A DNA stretch of 64,000 bases from Actinomadura pelletieri DSM 43383 (GCF_003634705.1 NZ_RBWU01000001.1:806001-870000), one strand, 5' to 3'; shown: positions 9,961-19,757, numbered from the stretch's first letter. Translations and numbers: made by a program. Notes: generated by a model from the letters alone, not told the origin.

Positions 9961-11040
9961 TCAGCGGTCGATCTCGCCGCGGATGAACCTCTCGACGGCG
10001 GCGTGCGCCTGGTCGTCGTTGTACTGCTCCGGCGGCGACTTCATGAAGTAGGAGGACGCCGACAGGATCGGTCCGCCGATGCCCCGGTCCTTGGCGATCT
10101 TCGCGGCGCGCACCGCGTCGATGATCACGCCGGCGGAGTTCGGGGAGTCCCAGACCTCGAGCTTGTACTCCAGGTTGAGGGGCGTGTCGCCGAACGACTT
10201 GCCCTCCAGCCGGACGTAGGCCCACTTGCGGTCGTCCAGCCACGGCACGTGGTCGGACGGGCCGATGTGCACGTCCGCCTTCGCCATCTCGTGCGGGATC
10301 TGCGACGTCACCGACTGCGTCTTGGAGATCTTCTTCGACTGGAGACGCTTGCGCTCCAGCATGTTCATGAAGTCCATGTTGCCGCCGAAGTTGAGCTGGT
10401 ACGTGCGCAGCAGCTCGACACCGCGGTCCTCGAACAGCCGGGCCATCACCCGGTGCGTGATGGTCGCACCGACCTGCGACTTGATGTCGTCGCCGACGAT
10501 CGGAACGCCCGCGTCGGTGAACTTCTGGGCCCACTCGGGGTCGCTGGCGATGAACACCGGCAGCGCGTTCACGAACGCGACCTTGGCGTCGAGGGCGCAC
10601 TGGGCGTAGAAGCGGTCGGCCTCCTCCGAGCCCACCGGCAGGTACGACACGAGGACGTCCACCTCGGCGTCCTTCAGCGCCTGCACCACGTCGACCGGCT
10701 CGGCGTCGGACTCCTCGACCATGTCCAGGTAGTACTCGCCGAGGCCGTCGAACGTGTGGCCGCGCTGGACCGTCACCCCGGTCGGCGGGACGTCGGCGAA
10801 CTTGATCGTGTTGTTCTCGCTGGCGTGGATGGCCTCGGACAGGTCCATCCCGACCTTCTTGGCGTCCACGTCGAACGCCGCGACGAACTCGACGTCACCC
10901 ACGTGGTAGTCGCCGAACTGCACGTGCATCAGGCCGGGGACTCGCGTATCGGGGGCCGCGTCCTTGTAGAACTCGACACCCTGGACGAGCGAAGAGGCGC
11001 AGTTGCCCACACCCACGATGGCCACGCGCACCGAACCCAT
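9961..11040 (-). CDS. ino1: Inositol-3-phosphate synthase
   Basis: The 359-residue enzyme converts glucose-6-phosphate to 1L-myo-inositol-1-phosphate with NAD. In actinobacteria this feeds mycothiol and phosphatidylinositol synthesis. The NAD-binding start [18 protein letters not shown], the central [20 protein letters not shown], and the catalytic region [17 protein letters not shown] and [11 protein letters not shown] are all present. Length equals the short actinobacterial/archaeal class. The frame stays open far upstream, but the ATG at 11040 is chosen because GAAGGAG lies nine bases before it and the Rossmann motif begins three residues in. It sits 95 bp downstream of padR on the same strand, as in mycobacteria, and is probably regulated with it. 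Confidence 0.97.
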   Translation of the reverse strand: MGSVRVAIVGVGNCASSLVQGVEFYKDAAPDTRVPGLMHVQFGDYHVGDVEFVAAFDVDAKKVGMDLSEAIHASENNTIKFADVPPTGVTVQRGHTFDGLGEYYLDMVEESDAEPVDVVQALKDAEVDVLVSYLPVGSEEADRFYAQCALDAKVAFVNALPVFIASDPEWAQKFTDAGVPIVGDDIKSQVGATITHRVMARLFEDRGVELLRTYQLNFGGNMDFMNMLERKRLQSKKISKTQSVTSQIPHEMAKADVHIGPSDHVPWLDDRKWAYVRLEGKSFGDTPLNLEYKLEVWDSPNSAGVIIDAVRAAKIAKDRGIGGPILSASSYFMKSPPEQYNDDQAHAAVERFIRGEIDR

Positions 11041-11135
11041 CCGGTTGCTCCTTCTCTTTGCGATTGCGATCCTCGCCCGCCCGGAGGGCGCCCGCCACCT
11101 CCGCGGTGGGGTTCGCCTTTCCGGGGTGGGCCGCC

Positions 11136-11759
11136 CTAGCGGCCCCTGTCCCGAGGCTTGTCCTGTTTGCTCTGGTCGTTTCTTGCTTGTTGTTCCTGCT
11201 CGGCCCGCTCGCGTCCGATGAGCTCGTTGAGCCATCTGACCTCGCGTTCGACCGACTCCAACCCGTGGTTCTGCAGTTCCAGCGTGTAGGAGTCGACTCG
11301 TTCGCGGGTCCGCGCCAGCGCGGCGCGGACGCTCTCCAGGCGTTCCTCCAGCCGGCTGCGCCGACCCTCGAGGATCCGCAGCCGGACGTCGGCGCGGGTG
11401 TGCGAGAAGAAGGCGAAGTGCACGCCGAACCCCTCGTCCTCCCACGACGCCGGACCGGCCTCGGTGAGGAGCTGCTGGAGGCGCTCCTTGCCGTCCGCGG
11501 TGAGCTTGTAAACGATCTTCGACCGGCGGCTCTGCAGTGCCAGCGCCGTGTTCGGCTCCTCCGGCCGATCCTCGATGATCAGCCCGTTGGCAAGGAGCTG
11601 TTTGAGGCACGGGTAGAGGGATCCGTACGAAAAGGCGCGGAACATGCCCAGCAGGGTGTTGAGTTGCTTACGCAGCTCGTATCCGTGCATCGGGGATTCG
11701 TGCAGCAGGCCGAGCACGGCGAGCTCCAGCACGCCCGCGCCCTTCTTGGCCGCCGCCAT
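11136..11759 (-). CDS. PadR-family transcriptional regulator
   Basis: The 207-residue product has a PadR winged helix at residues ~8-90 ([24 protein letters not shown], then [18 protein letters not shown]). A C-terminal helical dimerisation domain rich in Arg/Glu follows (residues ~110-190). The ATG at 11759 starts at the conserved MAAAKKG sequence; the open frame upstream has no family similarity. A perfect palindrome with an extra half-site lies just upstream, consistent with autoregulation. The pairing with ino1 is conserved in Mycobacterium and other actinobacteria. The protein probably controls inositol phosphate supply or a linked envelope process; the effector is unknown. The last ~20 residues ([20 protein letters not shown]) are charged and probably disordered. 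Confidence 0.9.
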   Translation of the reverse strand: MAAAKKGAGVLELAVLGLLHESPMHGYELRKQLNTLLGMFRAFSYGSLYPCLKQLLANGLIIEDRPEEPNTALALQSRRSKIVYKLTADGKERLQQLLTEAGPASWEDEGFGVHFAFFSHTRADVRLRILEGRRSRLEERLESVRAALARTRERVDSYTLELQNHGLESVEREVRWLNELIGRERAEQEQQARNDQSKQDKPRDRGR

Positions 11760-11792
11760 CGTCCCACCCCCGTAGAGCCGGATGTCTCGATC

Positions 11793-11828
11793 CGATGTAT
11801 CGAGTGAATGTATCGACTCGATACATCG
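11793..11828. promoter_or_regulatory. PadR-type operator upstream of padR
   Basis: ATGTATCGACTCGATACAT (11808-11826) is a perfect 19-bp palindrome. A further half-site ATGTATCGA lies at 11795-11803, so CGATGTATCGAGT (11793-11805) and ACTCGATACATCG (11816-11828) also form a 13-bp inverted repeat. The site is 34-69 bases upstream of the padR start. ATGTAT...ATACAT is the usual style of PadR-family operators. Binding by this PadR is inference. Confidence 0.75.
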
Positions 11829-12342
11829 CCAAGATACGTAGTCCGGCCCGCCCTGGCAAGTGGCGAGTTGTCCGTCCGGCTCGTCCGGGCTCTGAGCTGC
11901 GGTAACGCGGATCCGACGCTCGAGGCTGATCGTCGTCCACAGGGCGGCGCTCGCCGAAGTCACCCGGATCTACGGGGACGACCCGGCCGCCGCGCCGGAC
12001 GCGTGAGAGACCACCGCCGAACTCTCCTGGTCGGACCGCAAATCCGGAGAATTCAGGGTGTATGTGGTGGAAGTATGCCAAAGTTGCGCATGGAACCATC
12101 TGGCCATGTCGTATGTCCTCGGCCCCGGGGTGCGGAGCCCCGAGCGGTAGACAAGTAAGGAGGAAACACCGGCCGTAGCGTCCGGCCGGGGCGTTGACCA
12201 GCCGGAACACCCCTTCGCCGTGCACATGCTCCTCCCGCTCACCAGCCCGCACAGTACGCTTCGGACGGCGCTCGAGCCGCCTTGAGCCGGTGGGTGACCC
12301 CGGCCCTCGGCAGCAACCGTTGTCCCCTGTTGATGAGGTCGC
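11829..12342. other. Intergenic region upstream of the first PBP gene
   Basis: No credible gene is seen in these ~500 bases. The conserved small gene (DUF5318) found at this place in mycobacteria was looked for and not recognised. The last ~25 bases before the PBP start (GTTGATGAGGTCGCGTGAG) recur almost exactly upstream of the second PBP gene, suggesting a shared 5' leader. Confidence 0.45.
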
Positions 12343-15300
12343 GTGAGTAATCCAAGCCAGCCCCGACCGGAACCCGGGTCGCAGAGGCCGGGCGGGCAGC
12401 ACAACCCCCGTCCCGGCGATTCTGGCGAGCCCGGACAGCCGGATGCCCCGCGCGAGCACGTCGCGCCCGGGCAGCAGGACCAGTCACCGAACTTCATGGG
12501 CGACCCCGGCTCCCCTCCGACCGCCCCCACCCCCGCCGTCCCGGCCGCTCCCTCGACGCCGCCGGGCTTCCCCATGGGCTCCACACCGCCGCCCGGGACT
12601 CCCCTTCCCCCCGACCCGCCAAGCGGCCACGGCATCCCAAGCGCGCTGAACGCCCCGTCAGGGGGCGCCCCGAACGAGCCGAACGCCACGACCCCCCCAA
12701 ACGGCCCCGGCGAACCGCCGCTGGGCCCGGTACCGCCAAGCGGCAGCAGTACCCCGGCTTTCGGCACGCCGAGTGCGCCTGCCAACGACCCCGGCCTCCG
12801 CCCTGACCCCCTCGATCCGGCTGCGCCCGGGGCACCGATGGGTTCGGCACCGCCGAGCAGCAGCAGTACTCCAAGTTTCGGTACGCCGGGTGTGGCCGCC
12901 AGCGGGTCGGGTGCTCCCGGCCCGGTCGAGCCAGGCGCCGGCGAGGCGCCGTTTGGTTCGGCGCCGACGAGCGGTAGCGGCACGCCGGCTTTTGGTACGC
13001 CGGGTGTGGCCGCCAGCGGGTCGGGTGGTTCTGGTCCGGTCGAGGCGCCGTTCGGTGCGATGTCGGCGAGCGGCGATAGCACGCCAGGTTTCGGTACGCC
13101 GAGTGCGCCTTCCAGTGACCCCGCTTTCGCTCCCGGTGAACCGGGTGCTCCCGGTGCGTTGCCGGCGAGCGGCGGCGGCACGCCGAGTTTTGGTACGCCG
13201 GGTGTGCCTTCCAGCGGGCCAGGTGGTCCTGGTCCGGTCGAGGCGCCGTTCGGCGCGATGTCGGCGAGCGGCGATAGCACGCCAGGTTTCGGTACGCCGA
13301 GTGCGCCTTCCAGTGACCCCGCTTTCGCTCCCGGTGAACCGGGTGCTCCCGGTGCGTTGCCGGCGAGCGGCGGCGGCACGCCGAGTTTTGGTACGCCGGG
13401 TGTGCCTTCCAGCGGGCCAGGTGGTCCTGGTCCGGTCGAGGCGCCGTTCGGCGCGATGTCGGCGAGCGGCGGTAGCACGCCAGGTTTCGGTACGCCGAGT
13501 GCGCCTGCCGGCGGGCCTGGCCCGCTCGAGTCGGGTGCGTCCGAGGCGCCGTTCGGCGCGGGCGGTGGTACGCCGGGTTTCGGGACGCCCGGTGTGTCTG
13601 CCGGTGATCCCGGCTTCGGCCCCGGTCCGGTTGAGTCGGGTGTGCCCGGGGCGCCGATGGGTTCGGCGCCGCCGAGTGGTGGTGGTACGCCGGGGTTCGG
13701 TACGCCGGGTGTGCCTGCCGGCGGGTCGGGTGCTGGTGAGGCGCCGTTCGGTTCGGCGTCGGCGGGCGGTGGTGGCACGCCGGGCTTTGGTACGCCGGGT
13801 GTGTCTCCGGGTGGGCCCGGTTCTGTTGATGGGCCGCAGCCTCCGGTTCCCGGTGCAGGTGGCGTGCCGCAGGGGGGCGCTGGCTCCGGTGGTTTTGATT
13901 CGGGTGGATTCGCGGCCGGTCGGGCTCAGCCGCTGGGCGGGCCGATGGGCTCGCCTCCGCCCGGGGGGCCGGGTCTGCCGAATGCCGGTGCGCCCATGGA
14001 CTCCGCGATGGGCAATGCCGCCGGGCCCGGGGCGCCGCCTCAAGGTGTCGGACCTGGAGGGCCCGGGGGGCCGGGTGCGGGCGTGTCCGGTGGGACGCCG
14101 GGGGCGTTCGGTGCGGGGGGAGCGGTCGGTGGGCCGGGGCGGCATGCCGCCGGTGGGGCTGGAATGGCCGGTGCCGCGGGATTCGGGACGGTCGGGAACG
14201 GCGTCCGGGAGAAGCTCGGTGGGCTCGGGAAGGTCGGGCAGGAGCTCGGGTCCAAGGTCACCGGCAGATTCCGTGGCCGTGGCACACGCGCGGCCCGTCG
14301 TTCTGGAGGGCCCGCGGGTCCCGGTGGGCCTGGAGGGACGCCGCCCGGGACGGGTAAGCCCGCACCGAAGAAGCTGCTCGATCATCTGCGGTCCCGGGGG
14401 ACGGGATGGCGCAAGTACCTTCCGTCCTGGAAGGTCGTGGCCGGTGTGTGCGGGCTCGGGATCGCGGCGTTCATCACGCTGATCTGGGTCGCCTACGCCA
14501 ACACGCCGACGCCCGCCGAACCCACGGTGGCCGGTGTCGAGGACCAGGCGTCGATCTTCTACTACACCGACGGCACCGAGATCGGACGGATCGGCAAGAA
14601 GCGGCAGAGCGTCGAGCTGAACAAGGTGCCGCCGTTCGTCCAGGACGCGGTGCTGGCGGCGGAGAACCGCAGCTTCCGCACCGACCCCGGCTTCTCCGTC
14701 AAGGGGACGACCCGGGCCGTGTGGAAGAACCTGACCGGCGGGTCGGGCGGCGGGTCCACGATCACGCAGCAGCTCGCGAAGAACTACTACTCCGACCCGA
14801 ACAACCGGACCGTCAACCGGAAGTTCAAGGAACTGTTCATCTCGCTGAAGCTGGAAGAGCGGTACACCAAGGACGAGATTCTCAAGCTGTACCTGAACAC
14901 CATCTACTTCGGCCGTGACACGTACGGCATCCAGGCGGCGTCCCGCGAGTACTTCGGGACGGACGTGTGGAAGCTCAAGCCCGACCAGGCGGCGTTCCTC
15001 GGCGGCATCATCCAGAACCCCAACCGAGACCCGGGGGAAAAGGAGAACCAGGCGTGGGTGACCGGGAGGTACCAGTACACGCTCAAGGGCATGGTCTCGA
15101 TGGGCAAGCTCAGCCAGGCCGAGGCCGACAAGTACATGAACAAGCTGCCCGCGATCAAGGAGGCGGGCACCGGTAACCAGCTGTACGGCGGGCAGCGCGG
15201 CTACATGTTGATGCGGGCCAAGGAGGAACTCCGCAGGCTGGGCATCGACAACAAGGAGCTGACGACCAAGGGCCTGCGCGTCTACACGACGTTCGACCGC

Positions 15301-16677
15301 AAGCGGATGGCGATGGCCAAGCGGGCGGCGGAGCAGACCGTCCCGCAGGTCAATCCGAAGAAGCTGGCGCAGAAGAAGATCCGCGTCGGGCTGGTCTCGG
15401 TGAACAGCGCGAACGGCGAGGTCGTCGCGTTCTACGGCGGCCCCGACTACCTGGACCAGGCGTTCGACAACGTGTGGCAGGGCAGGGCGCAGGCCGGGTC
15501 GGCGATGAAGCCGTATGTGCTGGCGACGGCACTGAAGCAGAACTACAGCCTCAAGAGCATGGTGGAGGGCCGGTCGAGGATCCCCATCAACCCCGAGGGC
15601 AACGTCGTCCCGGAGAGCGACTCGTCGGGCGTGAAGGTGCCGAACAGCCATGAGGTGGCGCCGGCGGTCAACCTCATCACGGCGACGGAGGAGTCGGTGA
15701 ACACCGCGTTCATCCAGCTGATGGGCAAGGTGGGTATCCAGGAGGTCATCAAGACCGCGACCGACGCCGGTGTCGCGTCCGATCTCCTGAAGCCGCACGA
15801 CTGCTGCCTGAACCTGGCGCTGGGCGTCAACGACATCCGTCCGATCGAGCAGGCGGCGGGCTACGCCGTGTTCGCGAACGGCGGCATGTACCACCAGCCG
15901 CACGTGATCCGGCAGGTCAAGCAGACCGACAACAAGACGGTGCGGCTCAAGCCGAAGTACACCAAGCGCCGGGTCTTCAGCCCGCGGGTCGCGGCGGACG
16001 CCACCTACGCGATGCGCCAGGTCATCCTGGGCGGTACCGCGACGGCGGCGCGGCTGCCGGACGGACGCCAGGCCGCCGGCAAGACCGGAACGACCGACCG
16101 GAACGTCGCGACGTGGTTCGTCGGATACGTGCCCCAGGTCTCCACCGCGGTGACGCTCTACAACGACTCGGTGGGGCCGGACAAGAGGAAGAAGTCGGTG
16201 GTCCTGCCGGGGATCGGGCAGGTGGAGGGCGGTACGATTCCCGCCCGCATCTGGCGGTCCTACATGTCGGACGCGTTGCGCGGGATCGACGCCAAGCAGT
16301 TCCCACCGCCCGTGTGGGGCGGCATCACCCAGACGTGGGCGAAGCCCCCGGAGGAGAAGAAGCCGAAGAGGCCGCCGTGGTGCGACGGGCCGCTCGGCCA
16401 GTACGACCCGCGCTGTCGGGACGACGGCGACGGCCCCGGCGGCCCCGGCGGCCCCGGTGGCCCCGGCGGCGACAAGCCGCCGTGCCAGTCGCCGTTCCCC
16501 GACCCCAACTGCAACCCGAACAAGCCGCCGAGCGATCCGCCGCCGCAGTGGTGGTGCAACATGCACCAGGGCCATCCCGCCTGCCGGTTCCGGCGGGACG
16601 GTGACGGCCGCGGTCTCAACCGTCCGAACGCGGCGACCGTCGTTCCGCTGATGCCGCCGGGAAGGCCCCCGGAATGA
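12343..16677 (+). CDS. Class A penicillin-binding protein with long Gly/Pro-rich repeat N-terminus
   Basis: The 1444-residue bifunctional peptidoglycan synthase starts at GTG. Residues 1-~685 are a low-complexity cytoplasmic region made of degenerate TPxFGTPxxP units. A membrane helix follows (~697-717, GVCGLGIAAFITLIWVAYAN). The GT51 glycosyltransferase has catalytic Glu in AAENRSFRTDPG (~772) and STITQQLAKNYY. The transpeptidase has SxxK in GSAMKPYVLA (~1052), SVN (~1117) and KTGTT (~1247). The C-terminal tail is Pro-rich with Cys residues (CDGPLGQYDPRC). Usual class A PBPs are 700-900 residues, so the N-terminus roughly doubles the protein. A close paralogue follows directly. In mycobacteria ponA1 lies at this locus. 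The N-terminal tail might organise the polar elongation complex, which is inference. Confidence 0.93.
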   Translation: MSNPSQPRPEPGSQRPGGQHNPRPGDSGEPGQPDAPREHVAPGQQDQSPNFMGDPGSPPTAPTPAVPAAPSTPPGFPMGSTPPPGTPLPPDPPSGHGIPSALNAPSGGAPNEPNATTPPNGPGEPPLGPVPPSGSSTPAFGTPSAPANDPGLRPDPLDPAAPGAPMGSAPPSSSSTPSFGTPGVAASGSGAPGPVEPGAGEAPFGSAPTSGSGTPAFGTPGVAASGSGGSGPVEAPFGAMSASGDSTPGFGTPSAPSSDPAFAPGEPGAPGALPASGGGTPSFGTPGVPSSGPGGPGPVEAPFGAMSASGDSTPGFGTPSAPSSDPAFAPGEPGAPGALPASGGGTPSFGTPGVPSSGPGGPGPVEAPFGAMSASGGSTPGFGTPSAPAGGPGPLESGASEAPFGAGGGTPGFGTPGVSAGDPGFGPGPVESGVPGAPMGSAPPSGGGTPGFGTPGVPAGGSGAGEAPFGSASAGGGGTPGFGTPGVSPGGPGSVDGPQPPVPGAGGVPQGGAGSGGFDSGGFAAGRAQPLGGPMGSPPPGGPGLPNAGAPMDSAMGNAAGPGAPPQGVGPGGPGGPGAGVSGGTPGAFGAGGAVGGPGRHAAGGAGMAGAAGFGTVGNGVREKLGGLGKVGQELGSKVTGRFRGRGTRAARRSGGPAGPGGPGGTPPGTGKPAPKKLLDHLRSRGTGWRKYLPSWKVVAGVCGLGIAAFITLIWVAYANTPTPAEPTVAGVEDQASIFYYTDGTEIGRIGKKRQSVELNKVPPFVQDAVLAAENRSFRTDPGFSVKGTTRAVWKNLTGGSGGGSTITQQLAKNYYSDPNNRTVNRKFKELFISLKLEERYTKDEILKLYLNTIYFGRDTYGIQAASREYFGTDVWKLKPDQAAFLGGIIQNPNRDPGEKENQAWVTGRYQYTLKGMVSMGKLSQAEADKYMNKLPAIKEAGTGNQLYGGQRGYMLMRAKEELRRLGIDNKELTTKGLRVYTTFDRKRMAMAKRAAEQTVPQVNPKKLAQKKIRVGLVSVNSANGEVVAFYGGPDYLDQAFDNVWQGRAQAGSAMKPYVLATALKQNYSLKSMVEGRSRIPINPEGNVVPESDSSGVKVPNSHEVAPAVNLITATEESVNTAFIQLMGKVGIQEVIKTATDAGVASDLLKPHDCCLNLALGVNDIRPIEQAAGYAVFANGGMYHQPHVIRQVKQTDNKTVRLKPKYTKRRVFSPRVAADATYAMRQVILGGTATAARLPDGRQAAGKTGTTDRNVATWFVGYVPQVSTAVTLYNDSVGPDKRKKSVVLPGIGQVEGGTIPARIWRSYMSDALRGIDAKQFPPPVWGGITQTWAKPPEEKKPKRPPWCDGPLGQYDPRCRDDGDGPGGPGGPGGPGGDKPPCQSPFPDPNCNPNKPPSDPPPQWWCNMHQGHPACRFRRDGDGRGLNRPNAATVVPLMPPGRPPE
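13033..13428 (+). repeat. 198-bp in-frame tandem repeat in PBP N-terminus
   Basis: Two almost identical 198-bp copies (13033-13230 and 13231-13428) are followed by a partial third copy to about 13510. Each encodes 66 residues containing GPVEAPFGAM, TPGFGTPSAPSS and TPSFGTPGVPSSG. Around them, from 12740 to 13830, lie more degenerate copies of the core STPxFGTPxxP. Near-identity at DNA level points to recent duplication or ongoing length variation. Confidence 0.9.
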
Positions 16678-16709
16678 ACCGGAGGGCCGTCCAGCCCGAA
16701 CGATTCGAC

Positions 16710-16739
16710 CGGCTCGCCTCGTGCCGACGGGGCGAGCCG
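16710..16739. terminator. Hairpin terminator after the first PBP gene
   Basis: CGGCTCGCC (16710-16718) pairs perfectly with GGCGAGCCG (16731-16739), and AAAATC follows. It lies 33 bases beyond the PBP stop and about 180 bases before the next PBP gene, so the two may be separately transcribed. Confidence 0.65.
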
Positions 16740-16916
16740 AAAATCAACACATGTCCGTATATCAGTACGACTCCATGCGTGGCCGCATGTCAGCGGGCGA
16801 GACCATGCCCGCGGGGTGGCCGGAAGCCCTACCAGGCTTGCATCCCCGGCCCCCGCGCCGCCGGGCGCGCAGTACTCTCTGACGACGCACAGCCGTACCC
16901 CAGTTGATGAGGACGC

Positions 16917-19652
16917 GTGAGTAACCGAAGCCCATACGGACCGGAATTCGGAGATGGCCCCGACCGGAGGGGGGCCCGCCGCTCCGGCGGCGCGGGATCG
17001 CCGTCCGGTGCGCCGCGGGGCGGAGCGTCCGGCGACCCCGGCCGGACCCCACGCCCCGGTGGCGGGAGGTCGGGTGGACGTGGCGGGCCCGCACGGATGG
17101 GCGGCAACGGCCGGCGTCGCGGTACGCCCGCGGCGATGCGTCAGGGGCCGAGCGCTCCGCCGGTCCGTTCGGGTCGTCCCGGCCGCCCGCAAGGCGCCCC
17201 TGGCGGACCTCCCGGCCCGCCCATGGGTCCCGGTGGACCTGGCGGGCCCGGTGGCCCGAGGGGTCCCGGCGGTCCGGGTGGGCCAGGCGGTCCGGGTGGA
17301 CCTGGTGGACCTGGTGGACCTGGTGGGCCGCAAGGTCCCGGCGGTCCGGGGCGACGCGGCGGTCCCGGGGACAACGGGGACACCGGTTTCTGGGGCGAGA
17401 GCGACCGGCGCTCGGACGGCGGCAAGGAGAAGAAGACCGGCTGGCGGCGGTACGTGCCGTCCTGGAAGGTCGTCGTCGCCGTCGTCAGCGTGCTGATCCT
17501 CGGCATGGCGGCGCTGGTCATCGTCGCGTACGCCAACACCCCGATCCCGACGGAGAAGCAGCAGGACGCGCTTCGCCAGGAGTCGGTGATCATGTTCTCG
17601 GACGGGTCACCGCTCGCCCGCATCGGCACCCACCGCGAGGACATCCCGCTCAGCAAGGTCCCGAAGCATGTGCAGGACGCGGTCCTGGCCGCCGAGCACC
17701 GCGGCTTCTGGCATGAGCCGGGCATCTCGCCGACCGGTATCGCGGGCGCGTTCTACCGGGCGGTCGTCGGCGGCGAGGTCGCCGGCGCCTCGACGATCAC
17801 CCAGCAGATGGCGCGGAACTACTACGCGGGCCTCAGCCGTGACCGGACGGCCAGCCGGAAGATCAAGGAGATCCTCATCTCCATCCGCCTCGGCCGCGAG
17901 ATGGACAAGGCGAAGATCCTTGAGCTGTACCTGAACACGGTCCCGTTCGGGCGCCGGTCGTACGGCATCCAGGCGGCGTCCCGCGCCTACTTCCACAAGC
18001 CCATCACCGACGTCAACGTGTCCGAGGCGGCGATGCTCGCCGCGCTGATCCAGCGGCCGTCGTACTTCAAGACCTTCGGCCCGGCGTCCGACCCGGCCAA
18101 GCAGGCGTTGATCAACCGCTGGAACTACGTCCTCGACGGCATGGTCGAGGAGGGCTGGCTCGACTCGGGCAAGCGCGCCGCGGCGCAGTTCCCGCAGACC
18201 CAGGAGAACTGGAGCGACGTCCCGGAAGACCCGAACACCGGCTACCTGCGCGACCGCGTGATCGCCGAACTGAACCGGCTCGGCATCGACGACCAGATGC
18301 TGGAGACCGGCGGGCTGCGGATCAAGACGACGTTCAACAAGGATCTGCAGAACTACATGAACAAGGCCGTCAAGCAGATCCACAAGGAGAACGGGCTCAA
18401 CTCGGAGATCAAGTTCGGGCTGGCCGCGATCGACCCGAAGACGGGCGGGGTCATCGCCGCGTACGGCGGCCCCGACTACCGCAAACAGCAGTTCGACAAC
18501 TCCTTCCAGGGTGAGGTGCAGCCCGGTTCGTCGTTCAAGCCGATCGTGCTGGCCACCGCGCTCGACCAGGGCATCAGCCTCCAGACGATGATGGACGGCT
18601 CCTACAAGCGGACGATCAACGGCGCGACGTTCACCAACGACAACCGGTCGGAGAACGGCGTCTACTCGCTCAAGCAGATGACGGCGATGTCCATCAACAC
18701 GTCGTACGTCGAGCTGGGGCAGCGGGTCCAGCTTCCCAAGGTCATCGAGATGGCCAAGAAGATGGGCATCCCGGAGAAGACCGAGAACCTCGACCCCTCG
18801 TACACCTCGCTGCCGCTCGGTGTCATCGACGCGAGCGCCGTCACGATGGCGTCCGTCTACTCGACGTTCGCCGCGGAGGGCAAGCACCGGGACGCGCACG
18901 TCATCGCCGAGATCACCACCAACAAGAACGGCCCGGTCACGAACAAGGACGGCAAGCTCCTGGAGAAGCTGCCCTGGGAGAAGCCCCGAACGGTCTTCTC
19001 GGCGGGTGTCGCCCGGGACGCCACGTCCGCGATGCGGGCGGTCGTCACCTCCGGTACCGGTCAGCGCGCGAGCCTCGGCGCCCGTCCGGTGGCCGGCAAG
19101 ACCGGTACGACGGACGAGAACAAGTCCGCCTGGTTCGTCGGCTACACCCCGGAGCTCGTGACGGCGTCGGCGATGTGGCGGCAGGACAAGGCCGGAAACC
19201 GCAAGTCGCTGATCGGGGTCGGTAACTACGACCAGGTTTACGGTGGTACCGTCCCGGCCGATCTGTTCAAGCGGTTCATGCTGAAGGCCCTGGAGGGCAA
19301 GCAGATCACGCAATTCGGGCCGCCCGCCAATGTCGGCCAGCTCGCCCCGTGGTCGAAGGCCGAGCCGAAGCCGACCACGTCTCCGACACCGAAGGCGTCG
19401 GAGACGCCGAGGTGCGAGCCGGACAGGCCGCGGCCGGGTTGCGAGTCGCAGACGCCGACTCCGCCGACCTCGCCGTCGCCGCCGTCGCCGGGTGAGGTGC
19501 CGTGCGACCGGTTCAACATGCCGATCGGCTGCAATCCGGACCTTCCCCCGAAGGGCGACAAGACCTGGTGGTGCGCGCAACCGGCCCACCAGAATCATCC
19601 CGAGTGCCGCGACGTGGAACCGCCGGACCCGAACGACCCGAACGGCAACTAG
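16917..19652 (+). CDS. Class A penicillin-binding protein (second, paralogous copy)
   Basis: The 911-residue paralogue of the preceding PBP starts at GTG in the same GTGAGTAA context. A ~180-residue Gly/Pro-rich cytoplasmic region, including a run of GPGGPGGP repeats at ~115-145, precedes a membrane helix (VVVAVVSVLILGMAALVIVAYAN). GT51 shows AAEHRGFWHEPG (Glu ~258) and STITQQMARNYY. The transpeptidase has SSFK (~537-540), SIN (~591) and KTGTT (~727). The tail contains paired Cys (CDRFNMPIGC, WWCAQPAHQNHPEC) resembling the other copy's tail. Both carry the juxtamembrane motif W-R-x-Y-x-PSWKVV. This marks a tandem gene duplication. It polymerises and crosslinks peptidoglycan outside the membrane. 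A strong hairpin follows the stop. Confidence 0.95.
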   Translation: MSNRSPYGPEFGDGPDRRGARRSGGAGSPSGAPRGGASGDPGRTPRPGGGRSGGRGGPARMGGNGRRRGTPAAMRQGPSAPPVRSGRPGRPQGAPGGPPGPPMGPGGPGGPGGPRGPGGPGGPGGPGGPGGPGGPGGPQGPGGPGRRGGPGDNGDTGFWGESDRRSDGGKEKKTGWRRYVPSWKVVVAVVSVLILGMAALVIVAYANTPIPTEKQQDALRQESVIMFSDGSPLARIGTHREDIPLSKVPKHVQDAVLAAEHRGFWHEPGISPTGIAGAFYRAVVGGEVAGASTITQQMARNYYAGLSRDRTASRKIKEILISIRLGREMDKAKILELYLNTVPFGRRSYGIQAASRAYFHKPITDVNVSEAAMLAALIQRPSYFKTFGPASDPAKQALINRWNYVLDGMVEEGWLDSGKRAAAQFPQTQENWSDVPEDPNTGYLRDRVIAELNRLGIDDQMLETGGLRIKTTFNKDLQNYMNKAVKQIHKENGLNSEIKFGLAAIDPKTGGVIAAYGGPDYRKQQFDNSFQGEVQPGSSFKPIVLATALDQGISLQTMMDGSYKRTINGATFTNDNRSENGVYSLKQMTAMSINTSYVELGQRVQLPKVIEMAKKMGIPEKTENLDPSYTSLPLGVIDASAVTMASVYSTFAAEGKHRDAHVIAEITTNKNGPVTNKDGKLLEKLPWEKPRTVFSAGVARDATSAMRAVVTSGTGQRASLGARPVAGKTGTTDENKSAWFVGYTPELVTASAMWRQDKAGNRKSLIGVGNYDQVYGGTVPADLFKRFMLKALEGKQITQFGPPANVGQLAPWSKAEPKPTTSPTPKASETPRCEPDRPRPGCESQTPTPPTSPSPPSPGEVPCDRFNMPIGCNPDLPPKGDKTWWCAQPAHQNHPECRDVEPPDPNDPNGN

Positions 19653-19660
19653 CACTAAGT

Positions 19661-19699
19661 GGAACGGCCCGGAGCCCGCCATCGGCTCCGGGCCGTTCC
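19661..19699. terminator. Strong terminator hairpin after the second PBP gene
   Basis: GGAACGGCCCGGAGCC (19661-19676) pairs perfectly over 16 bp with GGCTCCGGGCCGTTCC (19684-19699) around a 7-base loop. It begins nine bases beyond the PBP stop and is the cleanest terminator in the window. Confidence 0.85.
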
Positions 19700-19757
19700 G
19701 CGTGCTCAGACCGTGCCCGGCCGAGGTGGGTGTGACGGACCAATAGTCTTGCTGTCC

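Noticed and set aside
11808..12158. Small plus-strand gene divergent from padR
   Set aside because: The frame starts inside the operator palindrome and shows no protein-like pattern or ribosome-binding site.
12658..16575. A 1305-codon open frame on the minus strand opposite the first PBP
   Set aside because: It is Arg/His-rich low-complexity sequence produced by antisense reading of Gly/Pro codons and catalytic domains. No real gene features.
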